A DNA stretch of 64,000 bases from the NCBI GenBank assembly GCA_004297725.1, contig SCUS01000031.1, positions 73,550-137,549 of the forward strand. The letters are read 5' to 3'. Shown here piece after piece: positions 1 to 8,904 of the stretch. The translations under genes and the position numbers were made by a program. The number at the start of each line of letters is the position of its first letter. Positions within the stretch are counted from its first letter, which is position 1. The stretch comes from Myxococcaceae bacterium (GTDB lineage: Bacteria > Myxococcota_A > Polyangia > Polyangiales > Ga0077539). The notes below the pieces were generated by a model. The model did no database searches. It was not told the DNA's origin and worked only from the letters and a program-made list of their open reading frames with translations.

Positions 1-758
1 CTGGCGCCCATGATGCACCGCGCCTGCGGCTGGTCGTAGAGGGGGAAGCGCGCCGCGAGGTCGGGGACGAGCTCCTCGGTGACGTAGCGCGCGTGCCGCT
101 CGTCGTTGGCGTACTCCTGCAAGCGATCGGGCGAGTCGGTGAACGCCACGATCATGTCGGGGATCTCGAGGCGGTGGATGAGGTTGTCGAGGACGGTCTG
201 CATCCCGGCGTACTTCAGGTAGTCGCTGCCGTCGTGCACCACGAGCAGCGGGTACTGCCGGGAGCGGCGGAAGCGCGCCGGGAGGTAGAGGTGCCCGGTG
301 CGGCGGCCGAGGGCGTTGCTCTCGAAGGTGAAGGGCTCGATCGCGCCAGGGCGGGTGACCGGGTCGTGGTTGGTCCAGGTGGGGTCTTCGTAGCCCTCGC
401 TCTGGAGCACCGAGTTGGCGCCGAAGGGGTCGCGCGCCCGGTTGGGGTTGAGCGGGTCTTCGATCCAGCCGCTGTGGCCCCCGCGGTGGATCTCGTACTT
501 GTACTCGACGCGAGAGTTGGGGGGGATCTCCAGCGTGAGGTACCAGAGGTCCGTGCCCGGCACCCGGGAGAGGGCGTTGGAGGACTCCAGGCCGAAGATC
601 CAGTGGCGGAGCTGCACGCTGTCGGCGTGCCCCATCCACACGAAGGTCACCGAGGTGCCCTCGACGATGGGGAACTTCCTCCCGTGCAGGAAGGCCTGTA
701 TCCGGCCCGCGTCGATGCGGCCGTCGATGAGCTTGTGGATCGCGAGGCGGGCGCTCAT
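1..758 (-). CDS. Esterase, alpha/beta-hydrolase fold with N-terminal E-set domain (partial, 3' end outside window)
   Basis: 252 codons are visible before the window edge. Residues about 25-125 look like the immunoglobulin-like E-set (CBM48-type) domain found in front of enterochelin-esterase-like hydrolases, with a WYLTLEIPPNSRVEYKYE-type beta pattern. From about residue 130 an esterase-D-like alpha/beta hydrolase begins (PLLVVHDGSDY). The edge falls at RCIMGA, immediately before the expected nucleophile serine of the GxSxG elbow, so activity cannot be judged. The ATG start overlaps the TGA of the upstream S51-like gene by 4 bases (755-758), which suggests one operon and coupled translation. 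Substrate unknown; family call fairly secure. Confidence 0.75.
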   Translation of the reverse strand, partial: MSARLAIHKLIDGRIDAGRIQAFLHGRKFPIVEGTSVTFVWMGHADSVQLRHWIFGLESSNALSRVPGTDLWYLTLEIPPNSRVEYKYEIHRGGHSGWIEDPLNPNRARDPFGANSVLQSEGYEDPTWTNHDPVTRPGAIEPFTFESNALGRRTGHLYLPARFRRSRQYPLLVVHDGSDYLKYAGMQTVLDNLIHRLEIPDMIVAFTDSPDRLQEYANDERHARYVTEELVPDLAARFPLYDQPQARCIMGA

Positions 759-1720
759 GACGCGCTCACCCGCCTGGGGCGCACGCCGAAGGCGAGGGCG
801 CGGCCGCTGGGCCGGAGCTGCAGCACGTCGTGGGCGGAGGAGAACACGCCGTCGCGCCAGGTGATGCGAGAGCGCGCCGGGAGGGCGAGGCAGGTCGCCG
901 GCTCGAAGCGGCGGACGAGTCGTTGCACACGGTCCTTGCGGTCGAGGTGGAGGCGGCGCTCGGGCTCCGGGAGCACCACCACGCCAGGGATGAGCCCGAG
1001 GCCCGCGTCGAGGATCTCGCTCGCGCCAGGGCCCTGCGGAGGCGAGTCGTGGAAGAGCACGATGCGGTCGCTGATGGCCATGGCGCCGGCCGACCAGGCG
1101 AACACCGTGTGGTGCTGCACCAGGTCGGCGATGCCGAAGAGCACGAGGCGGTTGACCAGCGTGGCGACGTGGCCGCCCGCGATGGCGACGGCGTCGCAGC
1201 CGGAGAGGATCTCCGCGATCTCCTGGCGGTGGCGCACCACCGAGGGTCGGTTGGCGAGGTCCCACCGGGCCTCGAACTCCGTGCGGATGCGGGCGCAGAG
1301 CCGGAGGTGCCACTGGTCGAGCTCGCGGATGCCGTCGAGCGAGGCCTGCACCTGCTCGGCGAGGATCTCCGCGGGCGCCGTGCGGGTGCAGATCACCCGG
1401 TCGGCCTCGAGCTCGTGCTCCAGCCGGATGCGGTAGAAATCCTGGCGGTGGCGCAGCGAGGCCTGGCGCTCGCGGTGGGCGTCTCGCAGCGCCGGGTCTT
1501 CGCGGAAGAGCGCGTCGCCGCGGGCGTGAAGCTGGAGGTTGACGGTGCGGTCGCCGAGGTGGGCGGAGAGCTCCTCGTCCTCGGCCTCACGCTCCTGCCA
1601 GCCCGCGGTGATGATCGCGATGCGGCCCGTGACGCCGAGCTCCGAGACGGCGGCGCCGAGCGAAGGATCGAAGCGCTGGGCTCCGAGAAGAACGACGGCG
1701 GGACGCAGGGATTTCGTCAC
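755..1720 (-). CDS. Peptidase S51 / class I glutamine-amidotransferase-like protein
   Basis: 321 residues from a GTG start. The centre carries AIAGGHVATL (about 179-188) and AWSAGAMAIS with the predicted nucleophile Ser210. This is the nucleophile-elbow pattern of the S51 peptidase family (dipeptidase E, cyanophycinase), where serine replaces the cysteine of glutamine amidotransferases. The family cleaves Asp-Xaa or cyanophycin-type bonds, but this protein is longer than dipeptidase E and has a long charged stretch (about 70-170) before the elbow, so the substrate is open. It runs directly into the downstream esterase through an ATGA overlap, so the two probably act on the same compound. Cytoplasmic; no signal peptide. 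Confidence 0.65.
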   Translation of the reverse strand: MTKSLRPAVVLLGAQRFDPSLGAAVSELGVTGRIAIITAGWQEREAEDEELSAHLGDRTVNLQLHARGDALFREDPALRDAHRERQASLRHRQDFYRIRLEHELEADRVICTRTAPAEILAEQVQASLDGIRELDQWHLRLCARIRTEFEARWDLANRPSVVRHRQEIAEILSGCDAVAIAGGHVATLVNRLVLFGIADLVQHHTVFAWSAGAMAISDRIVLFHDSPPQGPGASEILDAGLGLIPGVVVLPEPERRLHLDRKDRVQRLVRRFEPATCLALPARSRITWRDGVFSSAHDVLQLRPSGRALAFGVRPRRVSAS

Positions 1721-1810
1721 AGCAGGCCGACGACCCTAACAGAGCCCGCTCGGGGAAGTCAGCATCCAAGCGCGCTACCGCAGCGCTACGGCGCGCGGCG
1801 TCCCCCCTCC

Positions 1811-2548
1811 TCACCCGAAGTCCACCCACGGCGACGAGCGCCGCACCGCCCCCTCGGTCCCCATCCCCCACTGCGCCAGCTCGGCCATCGTCGCGCCCGC
1901 CACCGTCACCCGCAGCCCCGCCCCGTCGCCCTCCGCGCGCGCCACCCATCGCGCCTCGTCGGCGTCGTGCGCCCACCACGTCACGGCCCGCCCCGCGTCC
2001 ATCACCCGGGCCCAGCGCGCCGTCGCCCGGGCGCCCGAGCTCACCGGCCCGCTGCCCGCCCTGGCGTAGCTCCGCCCCTCCGCCGCCCTCGCCGTCAGCC
2101 GCGCCAGCAGCGCCCGCTGCTCCGCCGCGTCCTCCACGCTCAGCGAGCACCCCCACCACCCGCCCTCCCCGGAGCCCTCGTCGCCCACGCTCACGGTCAG
2201 CACCCGCGAGCTCTCCGCCTCGTCGACCACCAGGGTCAGCCGCAGCGCCGCCTCGCCCGCGCGCACCGCGACGCCCAGCACCTCGGCCACCAGCACGCCC
2301 TCCAGACCTTCGCCCGCCTTCCACCCCACGGTCGGCGACGAGAGCCCCGCGCCCGTCCGAAACATCCCCGCGCCCCCCCACGCGTCCCACCCCGCCGGGA
2401 CCTTCGTGGCCGACCGCAGCCGGGCGCCCACCACGGTCACCAGGCCCCGGTCGACGGCCTCGCCCGAGGCGCGCAGCGACACCTCGTGCTCGCCGGGAGC
2501 GCACGGCCTCCAGAGCGAGAGGCCGCGCAGCTCGGAGCCCGCGATCAC
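1811..2548 (-). CDS. Hypothetical protein coupled to the aconitase-family gene
   Basis: 245 residues if translation begins at the GTG at 2548, which overlaps the stop of the upstream LeuDC-like gene in a GTGA junction. The frame stays open further upstream but only as a shadow of that gene. The protein is rich in Ala, Gly, Trp and Arg, looks all-beta (ALRLTLVVDEAE, VLTVSVGDEG), and has no signal peptide or membrane segment. I recognise no family. The coupling implies co-expression with the dehydratase. The 90 bases after it (1721-1810) hold no clear feature. Confidence 0.55.
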   Translation of the reverse strand: MIAGSELRGLSLWRPCAPGEHEVSLRASGEAVDRGLVTVVGARLRSATKVPAGWDAWGGAGMFRTGAGLSSPTVGWKAGEGLEGVLVAEVLGVAVRAGEAALRLTLVVDEAESSRVLTVSVGDEGSGEGGWWGCSLSVEDAAEQRALLARLTARAAEGRSYARAGSGPVSSGARATARWARVMDAGRAVTWWAHDADEARWVARAEGDGAGLRVTVAGATMAELAQWGMGTEGAVRRSSPWVDFG

Positions 2549-4506
2549 ACCGCGTCGGGGCCCACGATGTGGCCCGCGATGGCGCTCGCCGCGATGACGT
2601 ACGGCGACGCGAGGTACACCTTCCCGGGGCCCGATCGCCCGGGGAAATTGCGGTTGATGGCGCTCACGGTCACCTCGTCGGCCCGCTCGCTCACCCCGGG
2701 GCCGGCCTTGATGCACGCCCCGCACGACGGGTTGATGAGCTCCGCGCCCGCCCGCTGAAACACCTCGATGTACCCCTTGGCCTCGGCGTACTCGCGGATG
2801 TCCTGCGAGCCGAACTGGATGAACAGCCGCACCCCCGGCGCCACCTTCCGCCCCTGGGCGACGGCGCGGGAGAGCACCGAGGCGTACATGTCCATGTCGG
2901 CCTTCTTGCCGCCGGTGCAGCTCCCGCCGTAGGCCACGTCGATCTTCACCTCACCCGGCAGCGCCGAGAGCGCCACGCCGTTGCGGGGATCGCCCGGCGT
3001 CGCGACCATCACCCCGAGCGCGTCGAGGTCGATGTCGAAGCGGTGCGCGTACGCGGCCCCCTCGTCGGCCCTCACGATGCGCGCCCGCACCTCGTCGGGG
3101 TTCATCCCGCGCTTCTGCGCGAGGTAGTCGACCACCAGCTCGTCGGCCTCGATGATGCCGGTGAAGCCGCCCGCCTCGACGGACATGTTGGTGAGCGTGG
3201 CGCGCTCGTCCAGCGGCAGCGCCCTCGTGCCGGGGCCCGCGAACTCCAGCACCTTGCCGATGCCCCGGCCGTCCTTGAAGTACTCCTGCGAGAGCAGGTG
3301 CAGCATCACGTCCTTGGCGGAGACCCCCGGGCGGAGCGCTCCGGTGAGGTGCACCAGCACGCTCTCCGGGACGCGCACCCGCACGTCGCGGGTGAACCAC
3401 GCGTTGGCCATGTCGGTGCTGCCCACCCCGAAGGCGAAGCACCCGAGGGCGCCCGCCATGCAGGTGTGCGAGTCGGTGCCCGTCACCACCTGGCCGGGCA
3501 GCGCGATGTCCTCGATGACGGCGTTGTGGCAGATGGCCTGCGACCCGCGGCCGACCTTGTTCTGCACCTCGCCGTAGTGCCTCACGCCCTGGGCGCGGGA
3601 GAAGTCCTCCTGCACCACCGCGAGGCGGTGGGCGACCTCCCTCAGGCCCATCTTCTTGTGGGCCTCGCTCATCACGTCGTCGAGGAAGGTCAGGTGGTCT
3701 CGGAAGGTGTAGACGCTCGCCGGGTCGGTGACCCTCGCGTCGTCGCCGAAGGCCCCGCGGAAGAGGGCGTCGGCCATCGGCGTCACGTACTCGTGGGAGA
3801 AGCGCACGTCGGCCCGCACGAAGAGCGCGTCGCCCGGTGCGAGCGCGGGCACGCCGAGCCGGTCGTGCTTCAGGTCGACCACCGCGTGCGCGGCGAGGAT
3901 CTTCTCCGCCAGCGTCATGGCCCTCGGCGCCGTGGTGATGGCCGGCGGGGTGCGCTCCCCCGCCATGCGCAGCTTGGAGTACTCGAAGAGCCCGCCCGCC
4001 CGGACGATGTCCGCGGAGATGTCGTCGAGCCCGCGGGTGAACTCCTCCAGGGGGATGGCCTCGCCCCGGGCGATGCGCTCGACCAGCCCGAAGTCGGTGC
4101 TGGTGAGCAGCCCGATGTTCTGGGCGTTCTGGCTGTAGATCTTCTCGATGTTGCGGGCGATCACCAGCCCGACGCCCGACTTCAGCTCGGAGTACGGCGC
4201 CGTCTCCCTCGAGCTGCCGCAGCCCTTGGAGCGGCCCGACACGATCACCGAGAAGCCCCCGCTCTTGATGTCGTTGCGCTGCACCCGGTTGCCGCGAAGG
4301 CCCACCAGGCAGTACTCCGCGAGGGTCTCGTCGTAGTAGTAGCAGACCCACCCGGGGGTGATCTCGTCGGTGGAGATGTTGTCGATGAGCGGGCGCTCAG
4401 GGTCCCACGCGAGCTCGGCTCCCTGGAGCTGCTGGCTGAGCAGCTCCGGGTCTTCGGTGAGAAACAGGGTGCGCCCAGGGAACCGTACGCTGTCTTCGCG
4501 CGCCAT
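2545..4506 (-). CDS. Aconitase-family hydro-lyase, LeuD-like swivel domain fused in front of LeuC-like catalytic domains
   Basis: 653 residues from the ATG of MAREDSVRF. Residues 1-185 are the swivel domain with the substrate-binding loop GCGSSRETA (95-103) and the DNISTDEI motif (42-49). From about 195 the catalytic domains follow, with the [4Fe-4S] ligands Cys349 (TDSHTC) and Cys595/Cys598 (NPSCGAC). The family dehydrates and rehydrates tricarboxylates such as 3-isopropylmalate, homoaconitate or citrate. Swivel-first order resembles AcnB more than AcnA, but no HEAT-like domain is present. No leucine or lysine genes lie next to it, so the substrate is undecided between isopropylmalate dehydratase and a citrate/homocitrate-type enzyme. 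The 91 bp upstream may contain its promoter. Confidence 0.8.
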   Translation of the reverse strand: MAREDSVRFPGRTLFLTEDPELLSQQLQGAELAWDPERPLIDNISTDEITPGWVCYYYDETLAEYCLVGLRGNRVQRNDIKSGGFSVIVSGRSKGCGSSRETAPYSELKSGVGLVIARNIEKIYSQNAQNIGLLTSTDFGLVERIARGEAIPLEEFTRGLDDISADIVRAGGLFEYSKLRMAGERTPPAITTAPRAMTLAEKILAAHAVVDLKHDRLGVPALAPGDALFVRADVRFSHEYVTPMADALFRGAFGDDARVTDPASVYTFRDHLTFLDDVMSEAHKKMGLREVAHRLAVVQEDFSRAQGVRHYGEVQNKVGRGSQAICHNAVIEDIALPGQVVTGTDSHTCMAGALGCFAFGVGSTDMANAWFTRDVRVRVPESVLVHLTGALRPGVSAKDVMLHLLSQEYFKDGRGIGKVLEFAGPGTRALPLDERATLTNMSVEAGGFTGIIEADELVVDYLAQKRGMNPDEVRARIVRADEGAAYAHRFDIDLDALGVMVATPGDPRNGVALSALPGEVKIDVAYGGSCTGGKKADMDMYASVLSRAVAQGRKVAPGVRLFIQFGSQDIREYAEAKGYIEVFQRAGAELINPSCGACIKAGPGVSERADEVTVSAINRNFPGRSGPGKVYLASPYVIAASAIAGHIVGPDAV

Positions 4507-4597
4507 CACCGACCATACCTTTCGAGAAGTGCTTCCGCCGTAAGGGAGGGGCACCATAGGCGACGGTCTCTGGCCCGCGCAACGCCACAACGGAGCC

Positions 4598-5605
4598 CTA
4601 CAGCGTCGACTGGAAGCGCGCCACGTCCCGGCCCGCCGGGAGGGTCATCAGCTCTCGGAGGCCCTGCTCGCACGAGAGGCCCTCGTAGAGCACCCGGTAG
4701 ACCGCATCGAGCAGCGGCGCCTCGACGCGGTGCCTGCGCGCCAGGTCGCGGGCGGCCACGGCGGCGTGCACCCCCTCCGCCACCATCCCCAGCTTCGACA
4801 GGATCTCCGGCAGCCGCTCTCCCTTCGCCAGCGCCACCCCGACGCGGTGGTTGCGGGAGAGGGGGCTGGCGCAGGTCACCATCAGGTCGCCGATGCCCGC
4901 GAGGCCCGCGAGGGTGAGGGGAGCGGCCCCCATGGTCACCGCCAGCCGGGTGATCTCCGCGAGGCCCCGGGTGACCAGCAGCGACCTGGCGTTCTCCCCG
5001 ACGTCCATCTCCGCGGCGATGCCCGCCGCGATGGCGACCACGTTCTTGAAGGCGCTGGAGAGCTCGACGCCGGTCACGTCGTCGCCGGCGAAGACCATCA
5101 TCCGCGGGCACGAGAGCGCCCTGCGACCCAGCTCGACGACGTGGGGGAAGCGCGACGCGACCACCGTCCCCGCGGGCTTCTTGCGGGCGATCTCCGCGGC
5201 GATGTTGGGCCCGGAGATCACCCCGATCTGCCGGGCGCAGGTCTCCTGCGACAGGATCTCCGTCATCCGCGCGTTGCTCTCCCGCTCGAGGCCCTTGGTG
5301 GCGTGCAGCACCACCTGCTCGGGGGCGAGCACGTCGCCGAGCGCCGAGGACACCTCCCGGAATCCCTGCGAGGGGATCACCACCACCACCAGCTCGGCGC
5401 CCCGCACGGCCTCGCCGAGCTCGCCGGTCGCGGTCACCCCCTCGGCGATGCTCAGCCCTGGCACCGCGCCCTCGTTGGTGCGGCGCGCGTTGATCTCCTC
5501 GCGCTGCTCGGGCTGCCTCGTCCAGAGCCGCACCGCGTGGCCGTTGGAGGCGATGAGGTCGGCGAGGGTGGTGCCCCAGTTTCCGGCTCCCAGGACGGCG
5601 ATCAT
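4598..5605 (-). CDS. gpsA: NAD(P)H-dependent glycerol-3-phosphate dehydrogenase
   Basis: 335 residues, the normal length for GpsA. The N-terminal Rossmann fold starts with IAVLGAGNWGTTLA. The middle has HATKGLE and ISGPNIAAEIARKKPAG. The catalytic lysine sits in SSAFKNVVAIAAG and the C-terminal helical domain has GLAGIGDLMVTC. It reduces dihydroxyacetone phosphate to sn-glycerol-3-phosphate, the backbone of phospholipids. The ATG at 5605 overlaps the TGA of the upstream acyltransferase gene in an ATGA junction. The two thus form a coupled pair that makes glycerol-3-phosphate and acylates glycerophosphates. Confidence 0.95.
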   Translation of the reverse strand: MIAVLGAGNWGTTLADLIASNGHAVRLWTRQPEQREEINARRTNEGAVPGLSIAEGVTATGELGEAVRGAELVVVVIPSQGFREVSSALGDVLAPEQVVLHATKGLERESNARMTEILSQETCARQIGVISGPNIAAEIARKKPAGTVVASRFPHVVELGRRALSCPRMMVFAGDDVTGVELSSAFKNVVAIAAGIAAEMDVGENARSLLVTRGLAEITRLAVTMGAAPLTLAGLAGIGDLMVTCASPLSRNHRVGVALAKGERLPEILSKLGMVAEGVHAAVAARDLARRHRVEAPLLDAVYRVLYEGLSCEQGLRELMTLPAGRDVARFQSTL

Positions 5606-7236
5606 CGCGGCGCTCCGGCGGGGTAGAGCCTCGGCGCGCCCAGCAGCCCGTAGCCCTCCAGGCGGTTGCGATAGAAGAAGAGCAGGTCGGCGTCGAGCAC
5701 CACGAGCTGCTCGCCCCGCCGCTCGACGATGGGGGTCGTGTGGTAGATGCCGAGGCCCCGCAGCCCCCGGGCCACCACGTCGCGGCCGTCGGTCGTCTGA
5801 AGCCCCTCGCTGAGCTGGATGGCCCCGGCGCGCTCCAGCGCCTTCAGCTCGGCCACCAGCGTCTCCACCTCGGCCTCGACGCGCTCGGCGGCGACCCCGG
5901 TGTCGGCGTTGATGGAGCGAAGCATCCTGAAGAGGTCGGGCTGGGCGAGGTCGCGCCGCAGCACCTCGAGCAGCGCGAAGGCCAGCACGCTCGTGGGCAG
6001 GGCCACGTTGTCCCTGCGCCACGCCTCGATGACGCGCCGACCCAGCGCCCGGGTGTACTCCGCGTCGCGGGCCGGGTCTTCGATCACCCGGCCGTCGCGC
6101 AGCAGGTAGCGCCTCGGGTCGAGGGGCCGCCCCCGGGGGTCGTGGGAGGCGCCCTCCGCGTCGACGTCGTCGCCGAAGGGGTCGAGCGCCCGGCCGATGC
6201 GGACGTGCACCCGGAGGTCGAGCTCGGCGAGGCCCCGGAGGAAGTCCACCCAGCGGTGCACCCGGCTGAACTCGTCTTCGACCACGATGTACTGGGACTT
6301 GCCGGTCTCCTGGAGGAAGTCTCGCACCAGCGAGGCGCCCTCCAGCACCAGCGGGTACGAGATGGTGCAGGGGACGACGAAGACCCGCTCCTTCGACTCC
6401 TTGCCCCGCAGCAGGTTGTTGCGATAGGCCGCGAGCCCGGCGCCCAGCAGCCCCAGCTTGACCCGGGCTTCGATCTCCCCCGAGCGGCTGCGCGTCCCTC
6501 CAGGGAAGAAGAGGTTGTGCTGACCGGCCTCCATGGTGACGGTCGCGTACTCCTTGAGGGTCTCCCGGTAGAGCGGGTCGGTCTTGCTGCGGTCGACCGT
6601 GTACGCCCCGAGGTTGTGCATGAAGAAGCTGGTGAGGGGGTTGGTGAAGAGGTTGAGCCCCGCGCCATAGACGAAGGGCGGAAGGCCCATGCGATAGATG
6701 GCGTACCCGATGAGCAGCGAGTCGAGGTTGGACGAGTGCGTCGGAGCCAGGATGACCGTGCCCCGCTCGACCAGGCCCTGGAGGCCCTTCACCTCGCCCT
6801 CGAGCAGCAGGTAGTCGTCGAGCCGGCTCGCCCCGCGAATCTCGTGGAAGAGCCCCGCCGGGGAGAAGCCCTGCATCAGCCCGGAGAGCCCGTAGGGAAG
6901 CACCGTCGTGGCGAAGCGATAGACCCGGGGGTCGAAGTGCCCGGTGATCTCCTGGACGTAGTGCTCGACCAGCTCGCGAACGAGCTGCCGCTGGCGCTCG
7001 GGGCTCGCCCGAGGGAGCTCACGGCGCAGCCGCGCATGGAATGCGCTGTCGGAGCGCGACCGTTCGTCGTCGGGTGCGCGGAGGAGCCTCAGCCGCTCGT
7101 GGTAGAGGGAGTCGTTGATGACGGCGCCGAGGCTTCGCCCTCCGCCCTCCCGCTCGCCACCGAGCACCCGCTGCACCTTGCGGGCGATGACCTCGTCCCC
7201 GATCTGCACCTGGTCCCACCCGCGAGCGCGCAGCAT
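5602..7236 (-). CDS. Glycerol-3-phosphate / lysophosphatidate O-acyltransferase (PlsB/PlsC superfamily)
   Basis: 544 residues from the ATG at 7236. The acyltransferase block has the HX4D box (THSSNLDS), a loop with GAYTVDRSKTD, and FFPGGTRSRSG, which corresponds to the phosphate-binding FPEGTRS/EGGRSRTG motif but with Gly in place of the usual Glu. The C-terminal 200 residues are helical and PlsB-like rather than the short tail of PlsC. It probably transfers an acyl chain to glycerol-3-phosphate or its lyso form at the inner membrane. It is coupled to gpsA by a 4-base overlap. It is divergent from the aldolase gene, with 60 bp between the two starts. Confidence 0.85.
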   Translation of the reverse strand: MLRARGWDQVQIGDEVIARKVQRVLGGEREGGGRSLGAVINDSLYHERLRLLRAPDDERSRSDSAFHARLRRELPRASPERQRQLVRELVEHYVQEITGHFDPRVYRFATTVLPYGLSGLMQGFSPAGLFHEIRGASRLDDYLLLEGEVKGLQGLVERGTVILAPTHSSNLDSLLIGYAIYRMGLPPFVYGAGLNLFTNPLTSFFMHNLGAYTVDRSKTDPLYRETLKEYATVTMEAGQHNLFFPGGTRSRSGEIEARVKLGLLGAGLAAYRNNLLRGKESKERVFVVPCTISYPLVLEGASLVRDFLQETGKSQYIVVEDEFSRVHRWVDFLRGLAELDLRVHVRIGRALDPFGDDVDAEGASHDPRGRPLDPRRYLLRDGRVIEDPARDAEYTRALGRRVIEAWRRDNVALPTSVLAFALLEVLRRDLAQPDLFRMLRSINADTGVAAERVEAEVETLVAELKALERAGAIQLSEGLQTTDGRDVVARGLRGLGIYHTTPIVERRGEQLVVLDADLLFFYRNRLEGYGLLGAPRLYPAGAPR

Positions 7237-7296
7237 GGGAGGGTGATCAAGGCAATCGCGAGGCCACCGCGGTGATGTGGTAGACGTGCCGGCGTG

Positions 7297-7938
7297 ATGC
7301 GCGCCCCCGTCACCGAACCCGCACTGCGCAAGGCGATCTGCGACGCGGGCAGGGTGCTCTACGAGCGCGGGCTCATCGGCCCGACGGACGGCAACCTGTC
7401 GGCGAGGGTGGGGGACGGCAGGCTGCTCTGCACCCCGTCGGGCGCGCACAAGGGGGCGCTGCGAGAGGGCGACCTGGTGCTGCTCGACCTGGAGGGCCGG
7501 GTGATCCGCGGGGGGAGGGCTTCGTCGGAGCTGAAGATGCACCTGGCGCTCTACCGGCAGAAGCCCGGGCTGCTCTGCGTGGTGCACGCGCACCCACCGA
7601 GCGCGGTGGGGCTGACGGTGGCGGGCTGGGGCCTGGATCCGCCGGTGGTGCCGGAGATCCTGTTTGCGATGGGGCGCGTGCCGACGGTGCCCTACGCGTC
7701 GCCGACGACCTCGGACGTGCCCGACGCGGTGGCCGCGGTGGTGGCCTCCGGCTGCGAGGCCTTCATGCTGGCGAGGCACGGGAGCGTGGTGCTCTGCGAC
7801 GACCCGATGACGGGCGTGCTGCGCACGGAGATCATCGAGCACACGGCGAAGATCACCATCGCGGCGCGCTCGGCGGGGAGCGCGGTGCCTCTTCCCGAGG
7901 ACGAGATCCGTCGGCTGCTGGCGCTCGCGGGGCGCTGA
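7297..7938 (+). CDS. Class II aldolase/adducin family protein
   Basis: 213 residues from the ATG at 7297 (a GTG lies directly in front). The N-terminal half has GPTDGNLSARV and TPSGAHKG, typical of the fuculose-phosphate aldolase fold. The Zn2+-binding histidines are in VVHAHPPSAV and LARHGSVVL, and the catalytic Glu is probably in SSELKMHLALY. Family members cleave sugar phosphates such as L-fuculose-1-phosphate or L-ribulose-5-phosphate, or epimerise them. No sugar kinase or isomerase sits beside it, so the substrate is unknown. Confidence 0.8.
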   Translation: MRAPVTEPALRKAICDAGRVLYERGLIGPTDGNLSARVGDGRLLCTPSGAHKGALREGDLVLLDLEGRVIRGGRASSELKMHLALYRQKPGLLCVVHAHPPSAVGLTVAGWGLDPPVVPEILFAMGRVPTVPYASPTTSDVPDAVAAVVASGCEAFMLARHGSVVLCDDPMTGVLRTEIIEHTAKITIAARSAGSAVPLPEDEIRRLLALAGR

Positions 7939-8027
7939 CGGTCGGGGCTTCCAGCCGCAGGGGCGGTGCTGATAGCGTGGAGTGACGTCGGGCTCGCGCG
8001 GTGCGAGTCGACGCGGGAGATGCGCGC

Positions 8028-8882
8028 ATGGGACTGTTCGATGCCTTCGGTGTGGGCGGTGGAGACCTGTCGATCGAGATGCAGTTCGCGCAGGCCCAGG
8101 CGGGGGGCGGGCTCCAGGGGACGGTGGTGTTCCAGGCCGGGCGGAGGGCGCAGCAGATCGCCCACGTGACGGTGAAGGTGACCTGCACGATGCAGCAGCC
8201 CGGCCCCAACGGGATGCAGCAGACGACGAAGGACGTGGTGGGGCCGCTGCAGGTCGCGGGCGCGTTCCAGACGCAGCCGGGGCAGCGCTACACCATGCCC
8301 TTCCAGGCGATGCTGCCGGGGGGGTTGTTCTCGACGACGCAGAACGCGGTCTCGTACCGGGTGGTCGCCAACGCCGACATCGACGGCGAGGTCGACCCGG
8401 GCGCGGGGATGGAACTCCATGTGACCGGCGCGCCCTTCATGGGGCAGGGGATGATGCCGATGGGCGGCCCCGGGATGATGCCCATGGGCGCCCCGCAGAT
8501 GGGCTACGGAGGAGGCGACCCGCACGCCAAGGGCGTGAAGGGCGATCCCTACGGCAAGGGCGGCGATCCCTACGGCAAGGGTGGCGATCCCTACGCCAAG
8601 GGTGGTGACCCCTACGGCAAGGGCGGTGACCCCTATGCCAAGGGTGGCGGTGATCCCTACGCCAAGGGCGGTGACCCCTACGCCAAGGGCGGTGGTGATC
8701 CCTATGCCAAGGGGATGGGCGGCGGCGGGTTTGCGCCAGGCCAGCGCGGCCTCGCGCAGTGGTCCGACGGGCAGTACTACGGGATGACCGTGGTGCAGGC
8801 GGCCAACGGGATGTTCCTGGTGCAGTGGGACGACGGCTCGCCGGCGTCGTGGGTTCGCGGCGACCAGATCGCCCAGGGCTGA
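8028..8882 (+). CDS. Spo0M-like arrestin-fold protein with GDPYAKG repeat linker and Tudor-like C-terminal domain
   Basis: 284 residues; the ATG at 8028 has a GGAG about 8 bases upstream and is preferred to the GTG at 8001. Residues 1-135 resemble the sporulation-control Spo0M/arrestin-like fold (LQGTVVFQAGRRAQQIAHV). Residues 138-158 are Met/Gly/Pro-rich. Residues 162-229 are nine near-perfect GDPYxKG units. Residues 240-275 (AQWSDGQYYGMTV, FLVQWDDGSPASW) look like a Tudor/SH3-like barrel that binds a ligand or peptide. No signal peptide, so probably cytoplasmic. The three-part architecture is unusual and its role is unknown. Confidence 0.7.
   Translation: MGLFDAFGVGGGDLSIEMQFAQAQAGGGLQGTVVFQAGRRAQQIAHVTVKVTCTMQQPGPNGMQQTTKDVVGPLQVAGAFQTQPGQRYTMPFQAMLPGGLFSTTQNAVSYRVVANADIDGEVDPGAGMELHVTGAPFMGQGMMPMGGPGMMPMGAPQMGYGGGDPHAKGVKGDPYGKGGDPYGKGGDPYAKGGDPYGKGGDPYAKGGGDPYAKGGDPYAKGGGDPYAKGMGGGGFAPGQRGLAQWSDGQYYGMTVVQAANGMFLVQWDDGSPASWVRGDQIAQG
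8511..8714 (+). repeat. In-frame tandem repeat coding GDP(Y/H)xKG units
   Basis: Nine copies of a 21- or 24-base unit, seen as alternating gatccctacg and aagggcggt-type blocks. Units differ by an extra Gly codon or an Ala/Gly swap (YAK versus YGK), as expected for slippage or unequal exchange within a coding frame. All changes keep the frame. The encoded linker joins the arrestin-like and Tudor-like domains. Confidence 0.95.
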
Positions 8883-8904
8883 CCGCTCCCTCGCCTCACG
8901 CCTC

